Source: an uncultured cyanobacterium
GTDB taxonomy: Bacteria; Cyanobacteriota; Cyanobacteriia; PCC-6307; Cyanobiaceae
DNA length: 64,000 bases
Direction: 5' to 3'
Assembly: GCA_903858015.1 (NCBI GenBank)
Contig: CAIOGZ010000012.1
Location: forward strand, 85,286-149,285
In this document: piece after piece, positions 43,976 through 53,624 of the stretch
Layout of the letters: each line of letters opens with the position of its first letter
Numbering within the stretch: position 1 is the first letter of the stretch
Position numbers and translations under genes: made by a program
Notes under the pieces: generated by a model
What the model was told of the DNA's origin: nothing
The model's input: only the letters and a program-made list of their open reading frames with translations
The model's database searches: none

Positions 43976-45956
43976 AAGGCGAGGCAGGCTTGATCGAGCA
44001 GGCAAGTCTAAGGGCATAGAGCTCACGAATATGACGGGATAGGGAGCTCTGATCGGCAAACTGACTCGGGTCAATCGTGGCACCCTGCTCGCAGAGAATC
44101 GTGGCCTGGGGCCCGAACAACCGCTGCACGATCAGCCTGAGGGGGCGATAGCGGCAGGCCGCTTCGGAGCGGGGAAACCCCCGGTAGCTGATCGTCCAGG
44201 GAACGATCACCGCCCCACTGCGACGGCCGAGCACATACAGGCTGCCGGATACCCGCTCGGTGATGGGGGTAACCAAGGAACCACTCGGAAACAGAAACAG
44301 CCGGCCCTGCCTGTCCAGCAGCCGCAGCAGATGGCGCAGGCCAGCGAGGCGGGAGCGGCTGGAGAGATGATCGAGATTGGTATGGCCGTAATTGCGGGCA
44401 CTGGCGGCGAAGAAGGGAAGGATCCAGCCCAGGTGCCGGGCCGCCGTGGTCATGCTGCATTGCCTGAAATAACCCTGCACCAGCAACACATCAAGGGGCG
44501 AGCCGTGGTTGGCGATGTGAATCTGGGGCCGATCGATCAGCTCAAGCCTGCGCTCCATCAGCACCTCCACGCCCAAGCCGCTCAACACCAGCTGGGAACC
44601 GCGCTCCAGCAGGCGGCGGGCCGACTGGCGGGCGCCGCAGGCGAGGGCCAGCAACTGAAGATAGTAGGTGGCGAAGCCCCTGCCGAGGGTCAACAACCGT
44701 TGTAAAAGCTGCCAACCACGCGGCCGAGGGCCAATGGCATGGACGGCCAGGGCTGGGGAGATGGCGAAGCTGCGGCAGAAGGGGAAGCGGCCATCAAAAT
44801 TGCCATTGACCTGGGTGGTTTCGATCATGTGGCTATAGAAACGCCGGAACAGATCACGATCTGATCGTTGCGGGGCCTGCCAAAAATCAGGCAGCGTTTG
44901 TTGATCGGTTAGACCCGGAATATTGTAGAATGTCTTACCCAATACCTTGGTGGGCACGGCGTGGTACATAGCCTGGAGCCCGACCGTGCTGTTGATCGTC
45001 AGCACGGCTCTGGCCCGCTTCAGAATCGGCCCAAGAGCGCCGTCATGGAAGTAGAGAACACGCCCAGCCACCCCATGGCTGCGGGCCAGATCCCTGATCA
45101 GGGCTCCGTAGTGGTTGTAGCCGCGATCGCGGGGATGGTGCTTGAAGGCCAAGCGCTGATCTCCGGGAGCATGCTCAGCAAACGAGGCGATCAGCTCGGC
45201 GATCAAGGGCTCCATACCGGCATAGCTTGAGCCAAGACTCACCTGCGAATCGCTTGAAACCTGCAGGGGCACGAGGGTATAGGCGGTGCCATCCATCAAG
45301 CGCTGGTGAATCGATTTCTCGCTGATCCGATAGAGGTGCTTGCGCAGCAAGCCAGCCACCTGGGCCAGCAGGTAGGAAGGCTTCGGCTGCAGCTTGTGAT
45401 CACCACTGATGATCTGATAGGGGGTGAAGGCATGCAGAATAAACGTAGGAAACTTCCAACATTTATGCCACCGCATCCCGCTATCCCTGGCCACCTGCGG
45501 AAGCACCTCAACCGCAGGCAGATTTTGATAAAATTCAACAGGGAGACTCAGGTTGGAGCGGGCATTGACACGCTCAAGCTCAAGACTAACAAAATTAGGC
45601 CGAACATAACCGAGCTCAAACACCCAGGCCTCAATGGTGTGAGGCAACGCATTCTCGGCATTCAGCTCACGCACCAGCTCGATGGCCAGCCGATGGGGAT
45701 CAATGAAATCCCCATACATGAACAGATGGCGGATGCCCCGCTCCAGGATCAGGCTGCGCAGAAATGGCTTGTAATCCTCCATGCAGCCGCCATAGGCAAC
45801 CCTCTGATGGGCAGGAAAGCCAAATTCATGCAACGGAAAACTCAGCTTGCTGACATTCACGCCCCCCGTCTCAAGATGATCGGCGAGCCGCGCGAAGAAA
45901 GTACCAAGGGGCCCCATCAGCAACAGCACCGGGCCATCGATAACGACTTGCCTCAC
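43950..45956 (-). CDS. kpsS: KpsS-like Kdo transferase fused to PlsC-like acyltransferase
   Basis: This 668-residue protein starts at GTG 45956. Residues 1-390 are KpsS-like: VLLLMGPLGTFFARLADHLE at the start, FKHHPRDRGYNHYG and LTINSTVGLQAMYHAVPTK. KpsS adds the first beta-Kdo to a lyso-phosphatidylglycerol anchor for capsule made by ABC-transporter systems. Residues about 470-660 are a PlsC/LPLAT-like domain: HIANHGSPLDVLLVQG gives the HX4D motif (H484, D489), followed by HLGWILPFFAASARNYGH, FPSGSLVTP at 556-560 where most relatives have FPEGTRS, and AVIVPWTISYRG. The Glu of FPEG is replaced by Ser, so activity is uncertain. KpsS is normally about 400 residues without this extension. KpsC lies 64 bp upstream on the same strand. 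Confidence 0.85.
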   Translation of the reverse strand: MRQVVIDGPVLLLMGPLGTFFARLADHLETGGVNVSKLSFPLHEFGFPAHQRVAYGGCMEDYKPFLRSLILERGIRHLFMYGDFIDPHRLAIELVRELNAENALPHTIEAWVFELGYVRPNFVSLELERVNARSNLSLPVEFYQNLPAVEVLPQVARDSGMRWHKCWKFPTFILHAFTPYQIISGDHKLQPKPSYLLAQVAGLLRKHLYRISEKSIHQRLMDGTAYTLVPLQVSSDSQVSLGSSYAGMEPLIAELIASFAEHAPGDQRLAFKHHPRDRGYNHYGALIRDLARSHGVAGRVLYFHDGALGPILKRARAVLTINSTVGLQAMYHAVPTKVLGKTFYNIPGLTDQQTLPDFWQAPQRSDRDLFRRFYSHMIETTQVNGNFDGRFPFCRSFAISPALAVHAIGPRPRGWQLLQRLLTLGRGFATYYLQLLALACGARQSARRLLERGSQLVLSGLGVEVLMERRLELIDRPQIHIANHGSPLDVLLVQGYFRQCSMTTAARHLGWILPFFAASARNYGHTNLDHLSSRSRLAGLRHLLRLLDRQGRLFLFPSGSLVTPITERVSGSLYVLGRRSGAVIVPWTISYRGFPRSEAACRYRPLRLIVQRLFGPQATILCEQGATIDPSQFADQSSLSRHIRELYALRLACSIKPASPFTRQGSDH

Positions 45957-46020
45957 GCCCTACTCCCACTAACGAGCCAACCTAACGCCACGGGCAACGA
46001 GAACCGTGTGAAGCGATACC

Positions 46021-48078
46021 CTATTTCCATCGTCCCCAGTGGCGAAAAAGCCGGCGCCATAGGGTCGGAGAACGGGGAGGCTCCCGCGACCATTCGAGCA
46101 GCTCCTCGATAGCATGCTCCGGCTCGATGAACAGCCCACTGTGGCGACTCACGTAGCGAGGATACGCGACCAGCGCCCCGTACACCAGCTCGTCCAGCTG
46201 CAGCTGCCGCCCCCGCCGCGGGCAGGCGAGGCGATCGTGGCTGAGACCCCAGCCGGCAAAGAAGGGAAGCCCCCAGGTGTGCACCTCCACCCCCCGCAGC
46301 AGGGCCTCGAAGCCCGCCAGGGAGGTGAGCACATGGACCGCATCAACCTGCTGGTACAGCCGATCCATGCAACCCTCGGTAAGCAGGGCATCGCAACACA
46401 ACTTCAGTTCTGCTAGGGGCGAACCTTCCCGCCGCAGGCCGGCCACCACATCGGGATGGGGCTTGTAGACAATCCAGGCCCCTGGTTCGGCAGCCCGCAC
46501 CGCCTGCAGCAGCGCCAGATTGGTGCGCAGCTCTGGGGAGCCATGCAGGATGGAAGCATCGCTCTCCACCTGGCCGGCCACCAGCACCACGCGATCACGG
46601 CCGGCCGGACGGCTCCAGGCCGGGGCCGGCAGGTTGTACTTGGTGAGAGCTGCCGCGACCAGCTGCTGCCTGAGGGCCGCAGCCCGGCCCCGCTCCGCCG
46701 GGTCGAAGCGATGCTCCCGCAGCAGCGTCTCCAGATCGGATCGGGAGCCGGCGTCGTAATAGATGCCGCTGCGGTCGACCACCCAGGAGATCGGGGCGAT
46801 CAAATTGGCCCCGAGCCCCACCGAGCGCAGGAAGCCGTCCTCGATGCGCAGCAGGGTCGCCCCTGGCTGCTGGCCCAGCCGGCGGGCAACGCCGCGCCCG
46901 GGGTCCCGGCCCCAGATGGCCAGGGCTGAAGCCGCTCCCACCGATGGGGCGTGGCGGCGGCGGAAACGCAGCTCGGAGCCCCGCAGGAAGCGGCGCAGAA
47001 TCGGCTGTTTCCAAGGCTTGAAGCCGAAGGCCTCCACCGCGGCCGGCAATTGATCCTGCCGCCGGCGCTGCAGCCCGATCGCCCGGATCAGGGTTTCGGG
47101 CGCACACGGCTGGCAACGGTGGGGATCGATGTAGCGGGGATAGGCAACCAGGGCGGCGTACACGAGCTGGTCGAGCCTGGGACGGTGGGGTAGACGCCGC
47201 GGCGGTGCTGGCAGCGCATCGAGGCTGAGGCCCCAACCGGCGTAGAAGGGCATGCCGAAGCAATGCACGGGCCTGCCCCAGAGCAGCGCTTCAAAGCCGA
47301 GCTGCGAGGTCACCACATACACCGCCTCCGCCTGCTCCAGCAGGGCGGCGGGGTGGCCGCCATCGGCACAGAGATCAACGCGAGGGTGGCCCAGATCGAG
47401 CGGGCCGAAGTAACCCCGTTTGCGGCCCGCCGCCACATCGGGATGGGTCTTGAGCAGCACGCGGCAGTCGGGGTGGTTGGTTAAGGCGGCCTGGAGCATG
47501 CGTGCAAAACTCGCCGCATCGGCCATGCCGAAGCGGATCGAAAGATCGCCCAGCGTCTGATCCACCACCAGCACAAAGGGGTCCCTGGGGGGGGGAGACT
47601 CGCGGGCGCCGTTGTACTTGCTCAGCCGCTCCGCCTGCCACAGCGCCCGCAGGGCAACGGCCCGCTCGCCCTGGGCGGGGGAGAGGGAGCGGCTGATCAA
47701 GGCTTCCAACCGACTGGGGGCGTGGGCGTCGTAATAGATGCCCAGATCGTCGATCACAAGCGACCAGGGCGGCCCGTCGGGGCCGAGGTCGAGGGAGCGC
47801 AGGAAGCCGTCCTCACAGCGCCAGACGGGAAGTCGCCGCTGCCTAGCGATCTGCTCCGCCCGCCTGGCGGAGGGCTTACGGCCCCAAGCCAGGAGGGCGC
47901 TGAGGGGAGCGCGGCGGCAGGCCCTAGCGCCCACAACCAAGCTGGAGGGAGCCAGCAGCGGCCCGAGGGTGGGTATCCGGGCCAGGCCCCGGGACGGGAT
48001 GCCCAACACCGCAGCGGTGGACAGGCCTGCGTTCACGGGCGAAGCGACGGCGAATCCGCCATAGTCGAGCACAGCCAC
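46021..48078 (-). CDS. kpsC: KpsC, dual-module capsule Kdo transferase
   Basis: A 685-residue protein with two related modules. The first has WRCEDGFLRSLDLGPDGPPW and DDLGIYYDAHAPSRLE. The second has LRIEDGFLRSVGLGANLIAP and DRSGIYYDAGSRSDLE. Each also has a sugar-nucleotide-binding half with KTHPDVAAG or YKPHPDVVAG and GFEALLWGRPVHCFGMPFYAGWGLS-type endings. This tandem layout is the KpsC pattern; KpsC extends the poly-Kdo linker of group 2 capsules. GTG 48078 is the long start. A GTG at 48009 immediately before LGIPSRGLARIPTL, where the family begins, may be the true one and would leave more space for the divergent gene. Confidence 0.92.
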   Translation of the reverse strand: MAVLDYGGFAVASPVNAGLSTAAVLGIPSRGLARIPTLGPLLAPSSLVVGARACRRAPLSALLAWGRKPSARRAEQIARQRRLPVWRCEDGFLRSLDLGPDGPPWSLVIDDLGIYYDAHAPSRLEALISRSLSPAQGERAVALRALWQAERLSKYNGARESPPPRDPFVLVVDQTLGDLSIRFGMADAASFARMLQAALTNHPDCRVLLKTHPDVAAGRKRGYFGPLDLGHPRVDLCADGGHPAALLEQAEAVYVVTSQLGFEALLWGRPVHCFGMPFYAGWGLSLDALPAPPRRLPHRPRLDQLVYAALVAYPRYIDPHRCQPCAPETLIRAIGLQRRRQDQLPAAVEAFGFKPWKQPILRRFLRGSELRFRRRHAPSVGAASALAIWGRDPGRGVARRLGQQPGATLLRIEDGFLRSVGLGANLIAPISWVVDRSGIYYDAGSRSDLETLLREHRFDPAERGRAAALRQQLVAAALTKYNLPAPAWSRPAGRDRVVLVAGQVESDASILHGSPELRTNLALLQAVRAAEPGAWIVYKPHPDVVAGLRREGSPLAELKLCCDALLTEGCMDRLYQQVDAVHVLTSLAGFEALLRGVEVHTWGLPFFAGWGLSHDRLACPRRGRQLQLDELVYGALVAYPRYVSRHSGLFIEPEHAIEELLEWSREPPRSPTLWRRLFRHWGRWK

Positions 48079-48236
48079 CGCGTCAAAGGACCATCGCCGA
48101 CCAGCCGTCTCTGCTGCGCCGCCGTGAGCTGCACCTGGCGATCCAGGGGGCGGGCGAGCCTAGGGAGCGTCTGCTGGCCTATCTGGCCCTGGTCGAGCGT
48201 CCCCTGACGGCGCTGCTGGCCAGGCAGCGGCTCAAG

Positions 48237-48629
48237 TTGGTGGCGCCCGGACAGTTCAGCTATCAATCCAACCCTTATCAGATTCTGCATTGGCAGATCG
48301 TGCCCAGCCTCACGCTGCGGGCCAGCTGGGGGGGCGAGCAGCTGGTCGTGCGCAGCAGCAGTTGCAAGCTGGTTGGGTTGCCGGGGGGAATGGAATCGCT
48401 GGGCTTCAGCTTGGAGGCCGTGCTGCGAGCAGAGCAGGGAAGTCTGGACGGCTGGGCCGAGGTGGGCCTGCACTCGCGGCTGGTGACGGGCCCGCTCGGC
48501 CGCCGCCTGGGGAACCTGGCCCTGGAGGCGGTGCTGGATCGAATCGAGCGCCGGGTCGGCCGAGGACTGCGCCACGACCTGGAGGCCTGGCTGGGGACGG
48601 GGACCAGCCAATTCCAAGGCAGGGGTTAG
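48237..48629 (+). CDS. DUF1997-like cyanobacterial protein
   Basis: The 130-residue product from TTG 48237 reads VAPGQFSYQSNPYQILHWQI then LTLRASWGGEQLVVRSSSCK and ends with ALEAVLDRIERRVGRGLRHD. This is the pattern of DUF1997, a START-like fold family of cyanobacteria and plants. In the same frame about 45 further codons upstream also look like the family start (ELHLAIQGAGEPRERLLAYL), but I see no ATG, GTG or TTG there. The real start is therefore unresolved, and a CTG start or a sequence error is possible. It is divergent from kpsC and precedes kpsM. Confidence 0.6.
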   Translation: MVAPGQFSYQSNPYQILHWQIVPSLTLRASWGGEQLVVRSSSCKLVGLPGGMESLGFSLEAVLRAEQGSLDGWAEVGLHSRLVTGPLGRRLGNLALEAVLDRIERRVGRGLRHDLEAWLGTGTSQFQGRG

Positions 48630-48657
48630 GTTATGACTCGTTTTCCGAGGTTGGCGA

Positions 48658-49509
48658 TTGGATCCCTCAGCCAGCAGCGCTGATCCGACAGTGGGGGCCA
48701 GTGGACGCCAAGCCCGCACTGCCGACGGTTTGCGGCGCTTGAGTGGCTGGCGAGTGCAATGGCGCGTGGTCGATGCGCTTGTTTATCGTGAATTACGCAC
48801 CCGGGTGAGCGATGTTAAGGGTGGATTTTTTGGCGTTCTGATTCAACCGCTCGGACTGATCGCCATCTGGGTGATCTTTTTAAGCGCGATCAATGCCGAT
48901 CGAGGCGGCAGCCTGAACGTCGTTCTATTTCTTGGATCCGGGACGATTCTTTTCACCATTTTCAGTCAAATCGTCAACAGAAGCATCACGGCCATGGAGG
49001 CCAACGAAGCGCTTTTGTTCTACAAACCCGTCAAACCGATTGACACGGTGATCGCCCGCACGATCTGCGAAACTGGCCTCTACACATGCTGTTTACTTAT
49101 AATTTGTGTTGGTACCTGGATTGTTCTCGACCAGGTTTACATGAGCGACCTGGGGCTTTTCTTTCTCACAATCGTCTTGGCTGCCTCCATCGGCTTCAGC
49201 ACAGGCGTGATCTTCATGACTGTCTGCCACCTGTTGCCAGCCTTCAAGCAAACAGCTTTTTGGATCCCCCGCATCCTTTGGTTTTTGTCTGGGGTGCCAA
49301 TCCGTTACTGGATTTTCCCGCCCTGGACAAGGATTTTTTTCGTTTGGAATCCACTTATGCATAGTATCGAGTTAAACCGCAAATCGATGAGTGATGATTA
49401 TTTCACACCGGATGCAAACCTGCAGTACGCGATCACCTGTTCCATCGTGTTATTCACGGTATCACTATGGATTTACTACAACAATGAACGCAAGCTCCTC
49501 ACCCAATAG
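48658..49509 (+). CDS. kpsM: KpsM-like ABC-2 capsule export permease
   Basis: The 283-residue product from TTG 48658 has about 30 unusual N-terminal residues, so translation may really begin at a GTG downstream. It then matches ABC-2 permeases: VDALVYRELRTRVSDVKGG at the cytoplasmic start and six hydrophobic spans, with NEALLFYKPVKPIDTVIART in the loop typical of polysaccharide exporters. It lies 17 bp upstream of the ATPase gene. Together they form the inner-membrane capsule exporter. Confidence 0.9.
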   Translation: MDPSASSADPTVGASGRQARTADGLRRLSGWRVQWRVVDALVYRELRTRVSDVKGGFFGVLIQPLGLIAIWVIFLSAINADRGGSLNVVLFLGSGTILFTIFSQIVNRSITAMEANEALLFYKPVKPIDTVIARTICETGLYTCCLLIICVGTWIVLDQVYMSDLGLFFLTIVLAASIGFSTGVIFMTVCHLLPAFKQTAFWIPRILWFLSGVPIRYWIFPPWTRIFFVWNPLMHSIELNRKSMSDDYFTPDANLQYAITCSIVLFTVSLWIYYNNERKLLTQ

Positions 49510-49526
49510 CCCTAAAGACCTTCACC

Positions 49527-50216
49527 ATGATCGAAGTCAGCAACTTAACCAAAAGCTTTACCTATCAAGGCAAAAAGGCAACTATTTTCAAAGATTTAAA
49601 TTTTAAGATCCATACCGGCGAATCGATTGCCATTCTCGGCGCCAACGGCGCTGGCAAGAGCACCCTGCTGCGCATCCTCGGTGGCATCGACCTGCCAGAC
49701 AGCGGCACGATTCGCACCGATAGCACCATCTCCTGGCCGGTGGGATTGGTGGGTGGTTTTCAGGGGAGCTTGACGGGCCGCGAGAATGTTACATTTGTAA
49801 GTCGCATCTATTCGGAAAAGAAAAGGGTACCAGAAAAAGTTCGTTATGTTGAAGAGTTCGCCGAACTCGGTGTCTACTTTGATCGACCCTTCAAAACCTA
49901 TTCCAGTGGCATGCGCTCAAGGGTCACGTTTGGCCTCTCAATGGCCTTTGACTTTGATGTTTATCTGATTGATGAAGTCACCGCTGCCGGCGATCAACGG
50001 TTTCGTGAAAAGAGCAAACGCCTACTGATGGAACGCAAGAAAGTTTCAGATTTCCTGATGGTCGATCACAACCTCTGGGGCCTGAAGCTGCATTGCGATC
50101 GAGCATTTATCCTGGAGGGTGGTAAAATTGAAGAGTACGACGATCTGGATGAAGCCGTTGCGCTTCACACCGAGCGACTGCTCGCCTCGCCTGCCCAGCG
50201 GGGGGTCGAGGAGTAA
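49527..50216 (+). CDS. kpsT: KpsT-like ABC transporter ATPase for capsule export
   Basis: A 229-residue ATPase with Walker A GANGAGKST, signature YSSGMRSRVTFGLSMA, Walker B FDVYLIDEVTAAGD and H-loop VDHN. Length and the short form without a C-terminal carbohydrate-binding domain match KpsT rather than Wzt. This agrees with the Kps-type export and with kpsC/kpsS nearby. Confidence 0.93.
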   Translation: MIEVSNLTKSFTYQGKKATIFKDLNFKIHTGESIAILGANGAGKSTLLRILGGIDLPDSGTIRTDSTISWPVGLVGGFQGSLTGRENVTFVSRIYSEKKRVPEKVRYVEEFAELGVYFDRPFKTYSSGMRSRVTFGLSMAFDFDVYLIDEVTAAGDQRFREKSKRLLMERKKVSDFLMVDHNLWGLKLHCDRAFILEGGKIEEYDDLDEAVALHTERLLASPAQRGVEE

Positions 50217-50307
50217 CCCTTGAAGCCAAGCAAACCATACGCCCTGGTAAGTCAACGACCCAGCCCAAAGCGCCCGAGCTCTTCAGTCAACTCATCCCTC
50301 AACCAGC

Positions 50308-51540
50308 ATGATTGATGTCGATAATTTAAATCCGCTCAATCGCTTCCTGCTGAGAAAAGATCAGCAAGAAGAGGTTGTGGATGAGCAGGCAGCCATCGCA
50401 TCGGAGTCGAAGCTTGCACCGATACACCCCCCGCGACCTCGATCTTCACCGCTGCGCTACCTATCTGTCACGCAACTTTTACTGATACCGATAGCATTAT
50501 CCGGAATCTATTTTTACTTCATTGCCCGCGATCGCTACGTAACCAGATCAGATTTTGTCATCCGCAAAGCTGAGGACAACGAAACGAGCATGCCTGGCTC
50601 AGGGTTGGCAACTCTGCTGGGTAGGGGCAATCAGCTCTCCCTAGAAGATGCTCGATTCCTCAAAACCTACTTGCAATCGCCGCAGGTCTTATCAGACCTT
50701 GACCGCACCTACGATCTCGACAAAGACTATGCCCAAAAGGGGCTTGATCAGTTTGCCGGCGTCAAGCCAGGATTATCGAAGGAAAAAAGACTTCAATTTT
50801 TCAAGAAACAAGTGGCCGTCAGCCTTGACGAGCTCTCCGGCGCGATCGTGCTCCGCACCGTTGGCCTCTATCCGCAAGCCTCCCTGAACTTGAATCGGTT
50901 CATGCTTGCCAAGAGCGAACAATTTGTCAATCGCCTCAATCAAGATATCAGCCAAAAGCAGCTTGGCTTTGCGGAATCAGAGCTAGTCCGTGCTCGCAAC
51001 AATCTCAATCGAGCAAAGAACAAGCTATTAATCTATCAAGATTCGAATACGGTTATCGACCCCAAAGGCGAAGCTGAACTGGCCAGCCAAACCATCAGTA
51101 AACTTCAGGAAAAACTCGTAGAATTACGCGTTCAATTAGCCACCCTGAAGCTGCAGTATAAAGACCCTGCGGAGCCAGAAGTGGCGGTCGTTGCCGACCA
51201 AGTACGTGAACTAGAACAAGAAATTGAGAAGGAACGCCGCTCCCTGGTTTCAAGCAAAGGTAGAAATCTGAGCCGCAAAACTGCCGATATAGTCCGGTTA
51301 GAATCCGATGTCAGCTTCGCTACCGATTCCTACAAGCTGGCTTTAACGTCCGTAGAGAAGGCCCGGATTGAAAGCAAGCGGCAGCAGAAATTCATGGCCC
51401 TGCTCTCAGCACCGCAACTCCCAGAAGATCCGCAAAATGACTGGAGAAGCAAGGGATTCTTCACTGTTTTAGCCAGCTGCGCCGTGGGCTTTAGTCTAAC
51501 CAAGTTTGTACTTGGTATGCAGGCGAGTCATCGCCAATGA
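50308..51540 (+). CDS. kpsE: KpsE-like inner-membrane export protein
   Basis: This 410-residue protein has a cytosolic N-terminus of about 55 residues, a first membrane span (LLLIPIALSGIYFYFIA), and RDRYVTRSDFVIRKAEDNE, typical of the polysaccharide co-polymerase/export family. A long periplasmic coiled-coil part (residues 205-370, LVELRVQLATLKLQYKDPAE) leads to a second span near the C-terminus (FFTVLASCAVGFSLTKFVLG). It links the KpsMT exporter with the outer-membrane protein. Its stop overlaps the next start (ATGA), so translation is coupled. Confidence 0.88.
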   Translation: MIDVDNLNPLNRFLLRKDQQEEVVDEQAAIASESKLAPIHPPRPRSSPLRYLSVTQLLLIPIALSGIYFYFIARDRYVTRSDFVIRKAEDNETSMPGSGLATLLGRGNQLSLEDARFLKTYLQSPQVLSDLDRTYDLDKDYAQKGLDQFAGVKPGLSKEKRLQFFKKQVAVSLDELSGAIVLRTVGLYPQASLNLNRFMLAKSEQFVNRLNQDISQKQLGFAESELVRARNNLNRAKNKLLIYQDSNTVIDPKGEAELASQTISKLQEKLVELRVQLATLKLQYKDPAEPEVAVVADQVRELEQEIEKERRSLVSSKGRNLSRKTADIVRLESDVSFATDSYKLALTSVEKARIESKRQQKFMALLSAPQLPEDPQNDWRSKGFFTVLASCAVGFSLTKFVLGMQASHRQ

Positions 51541-53621
51541 ATCTGTTTAAACGCTGGACTGGCTTGCGCTTGCGGGAAGACTGGGTCTGGCAAAAGGGCT
51601 GCCAACGCCCAACCCTGGGGCTTCGCTTGCCGGCACGACCGGGCTGGTATTTGTTAACGGTGCGACTCCACAGCGACCAGTTGCGCTGTTATGGCCTGAT
51701 CAATCGCCATCAGGGGAGGATTCTTGTCAGCGGCAAACGACGCCGGCGTGTCGTGCACATTGGCAAAGGATTTCACAACACTAGCTTTGAAATCCTAGGC
51801 CTCAATGGTGATCCGCTTATTTCTGAATTGCGACTCGTGCCCCAGCCATTTTGGCGGGTGAAGAAGCTATTGGCGACGAAGTTACTGAGGCTTCACCCTG
51901 CCTACAGGAAAGAATCCTTAAGCCAACGCTCATTTTCAAAACAATGGAGGGATTACAACCATCTCCTATCGCACAAAAACTTTCCGCTGGTGGGGTACGA
52001 CGAATGGATTGAACAGGTCGAAATACCTCAGCTGCTGGAACAAGCCCAGCAGAGCAAAATAGTCTCACAACTAGTCTCACAACAGGCCGCAACCGAACCT
52101 GCATCGATCAACTTTGCCATCTGGCTCTGGGGCCAACGGGATAACGAGCAACGCTGTCAAAGTTCGATCGACAGCATGGACAACCAAATTCCCGGGACGT
52201 TTCACATCCTGCCGCAGGATCAACAACTACAGGAGGAAGATCAACAAACCTGGATTGTTTTCCTGCAAGCAGGAGATCAATTGGCTCGCCAAGCCTTGAC
52301 TCGCTTTAGTAGCGTGATTCAAGACCACGCCGATGCTGAGATCCTCTATGCGGATGAGGACAGAATTAGCGTGATAGGAAGACGGCATTCTCCCCAGTTC
52401 AAACCGGCATGGAATCCGGATCTTCTCTACACCGATCCCCACTATTCCCACTGTTGGCTGATCCGTTCAGATCTCTGCATCAGGGCCTGTCAAGCCTTGA
52501 ATGCCAATGGAGATATGCCTGAACTGTATTCCATCGCGTTAGAAGCAACAGCCCTGTGTCGTGGGAATCAAATATTACACTTGCCAGAAATTTTATATCA
52601 CCGCCTCGACCAACCAGGAGAACAGCGCTCGTCAACTCAGACAGCCCATAGCCTGCAGAGGTTTCTTGCCCGTCACGGCCACGACCTGCAGGTTACCTAT
52701 CATCAAACTGGCGGCCATCTTATTCATTGGCCACTACCGGATCCCCCACCACTGGTGAGCGTGATCATTGCGACACGCGACCGGGGCGATCTGCTGCGCT
52801 GCTGTCTCACTTCGCTGGCGGAACATGCCCAGGGCAATCCACCGACTGAACTGATCCTGATCGATAATGGCAGTATCGAACCTGAAACACTCAACTATCT
52901 TGCCCATTTGGAGCAACAACAAAATGTGCGTGTTCTACGGCGTCCCGGAAAATTCAACTATGCCGCACTCAATAATGAGGCCATAGCCCTTGCCCGAGGT
53001 GAGCTGGTTGCGCTGATCAATAACGATGTGGAGGCCACCCACCCAGGCTGGCTTGCCGCCATGGCAGCGCAGGCCCTGCGGCCAGAGATTGGGGCGGTTG
53101 GGGCGAAGCTGTTGTTCCCCGATGGCACCATCCAACATGCCGGAGTGTTGCTTGGCATTGGCGGCATTGCCGGCCACGCCCACAAATATCTAGCCGCCGA
53201 TGACGAAGGCTATCAATTACGGCTCCATTTAGCCCATAATCTTAGCGCCGTGACAGCGGCAACGCTTGTCGTGCGCAAATCCCTGTTCGAAGAAGTAGGC
53301 GGCTTTGATCAAGTCAACTTTGCAGTAAACTATAATGATGTTGATTTTTGCCTGCGTCTTATCCAAGCGGGCTATCGCAATTTGTTTTGCCCGGATGCGG
53401 TGCTGATCCACCATGAATCGAAAAGCCGTGGCGCGCCTACTGCAGCCGATGCCTATGCGGAATGGCAGAGGGAAAGGCAGGCCATGCTCAACCGTTGGGG
53501 AGCCGTCTTACAAGCCGATCCGAACTACAGCCCCCATCTCAGCCTGCTGGAGGAAAATCTATCATTGTCGATTAAGACCCCCATCACAACAGCCCGCACA
53601 CCTTCCCTTCCCCATAGCTAA
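51537..53621 (+). CDS. Family 2 glycosyltransferase with N-terminal beta-rich region
   Basis: A 694-residue protein. The C-terminal half (from about residue 400) is a GT-A glycosyltransferase: PPLVSVIIATRDRGDLLRCC, ELILIDNGSIEPETLNYL, ALINNDVEATHPGWLAAMA (DxD-like NND) and GGFDQVNFAVNYNDVDFCLR. The N-terminal 130 residues look like a beta-sandwich (GWYLLTVRLHSDQLRCYGLI). A degenerate second GT-like stretch lies at 200-370 (EDQQTWIVFLQAGDQLARQA, DHADAEILYADEDRI), the usual layout of large rhamnosyl-type transferases. It overlaps kpsE by 4 bp and is expected to build the capsule repeat. Confidence 0.88.
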   Translation: MNLFKRWTGLRLREDWVWQKGCQRPTLGLRLPARPGWYLLTVRLHSDQLRCYGLINRHQGRILVSGKRRRRVVHIGKGFHNTSFEILGLNGDPLISELRLVPQPFWRVKKLLATKLLRLHPAYRKESLSQRSFSKQWRDYNHLLSHKNFPLVGYDEWIEQVEIPQLLEQAQQSKIVSQLVSQQAATEPASINFAIWLWGQRDNEQRCQSSIDSMDNQIPGTFHILPQDQQLQEEDQQTWIVFLQAGDQLARQALTRFSSVIQDHADAEILYADEDRISVIGRRHSPQFKPAWNPDLLYTDPHYSHCWLIRSDLCIRACQALNANGDMPELYSIALEATALCRGNQILHLPEILYHRLDQPGEQRSSTQTAHSLQRFLARHGHDLQVTYHQTGGHLIHWPLPDPPPLVSVIIATRDRGDLLRCCLTSLAEHAQGNPPTELILIDNGSIEPETLNYLAHLEQQQNVRVLRRPGKFNYAALNNEAIALARGELVALINNDVEATHPGWLAAMAAQALRPEIGAVGAKLLFPDGTIQHAGVLLGIGGIAGHAHKYLAADDEGYQLRLHLAHNLSAVTAATLVVRKSLFEEVGGFDQVNFAVNYNDVDFCLRLIQAGYRNLFCPDAVLIHHESKSRGAPTAADAYAEWQRERQAMLNRWGAVLQADPNYSPHLSLLEENLSLSIKTPITTARTPSLPHS

Positions 53622-53624
53622 TCC

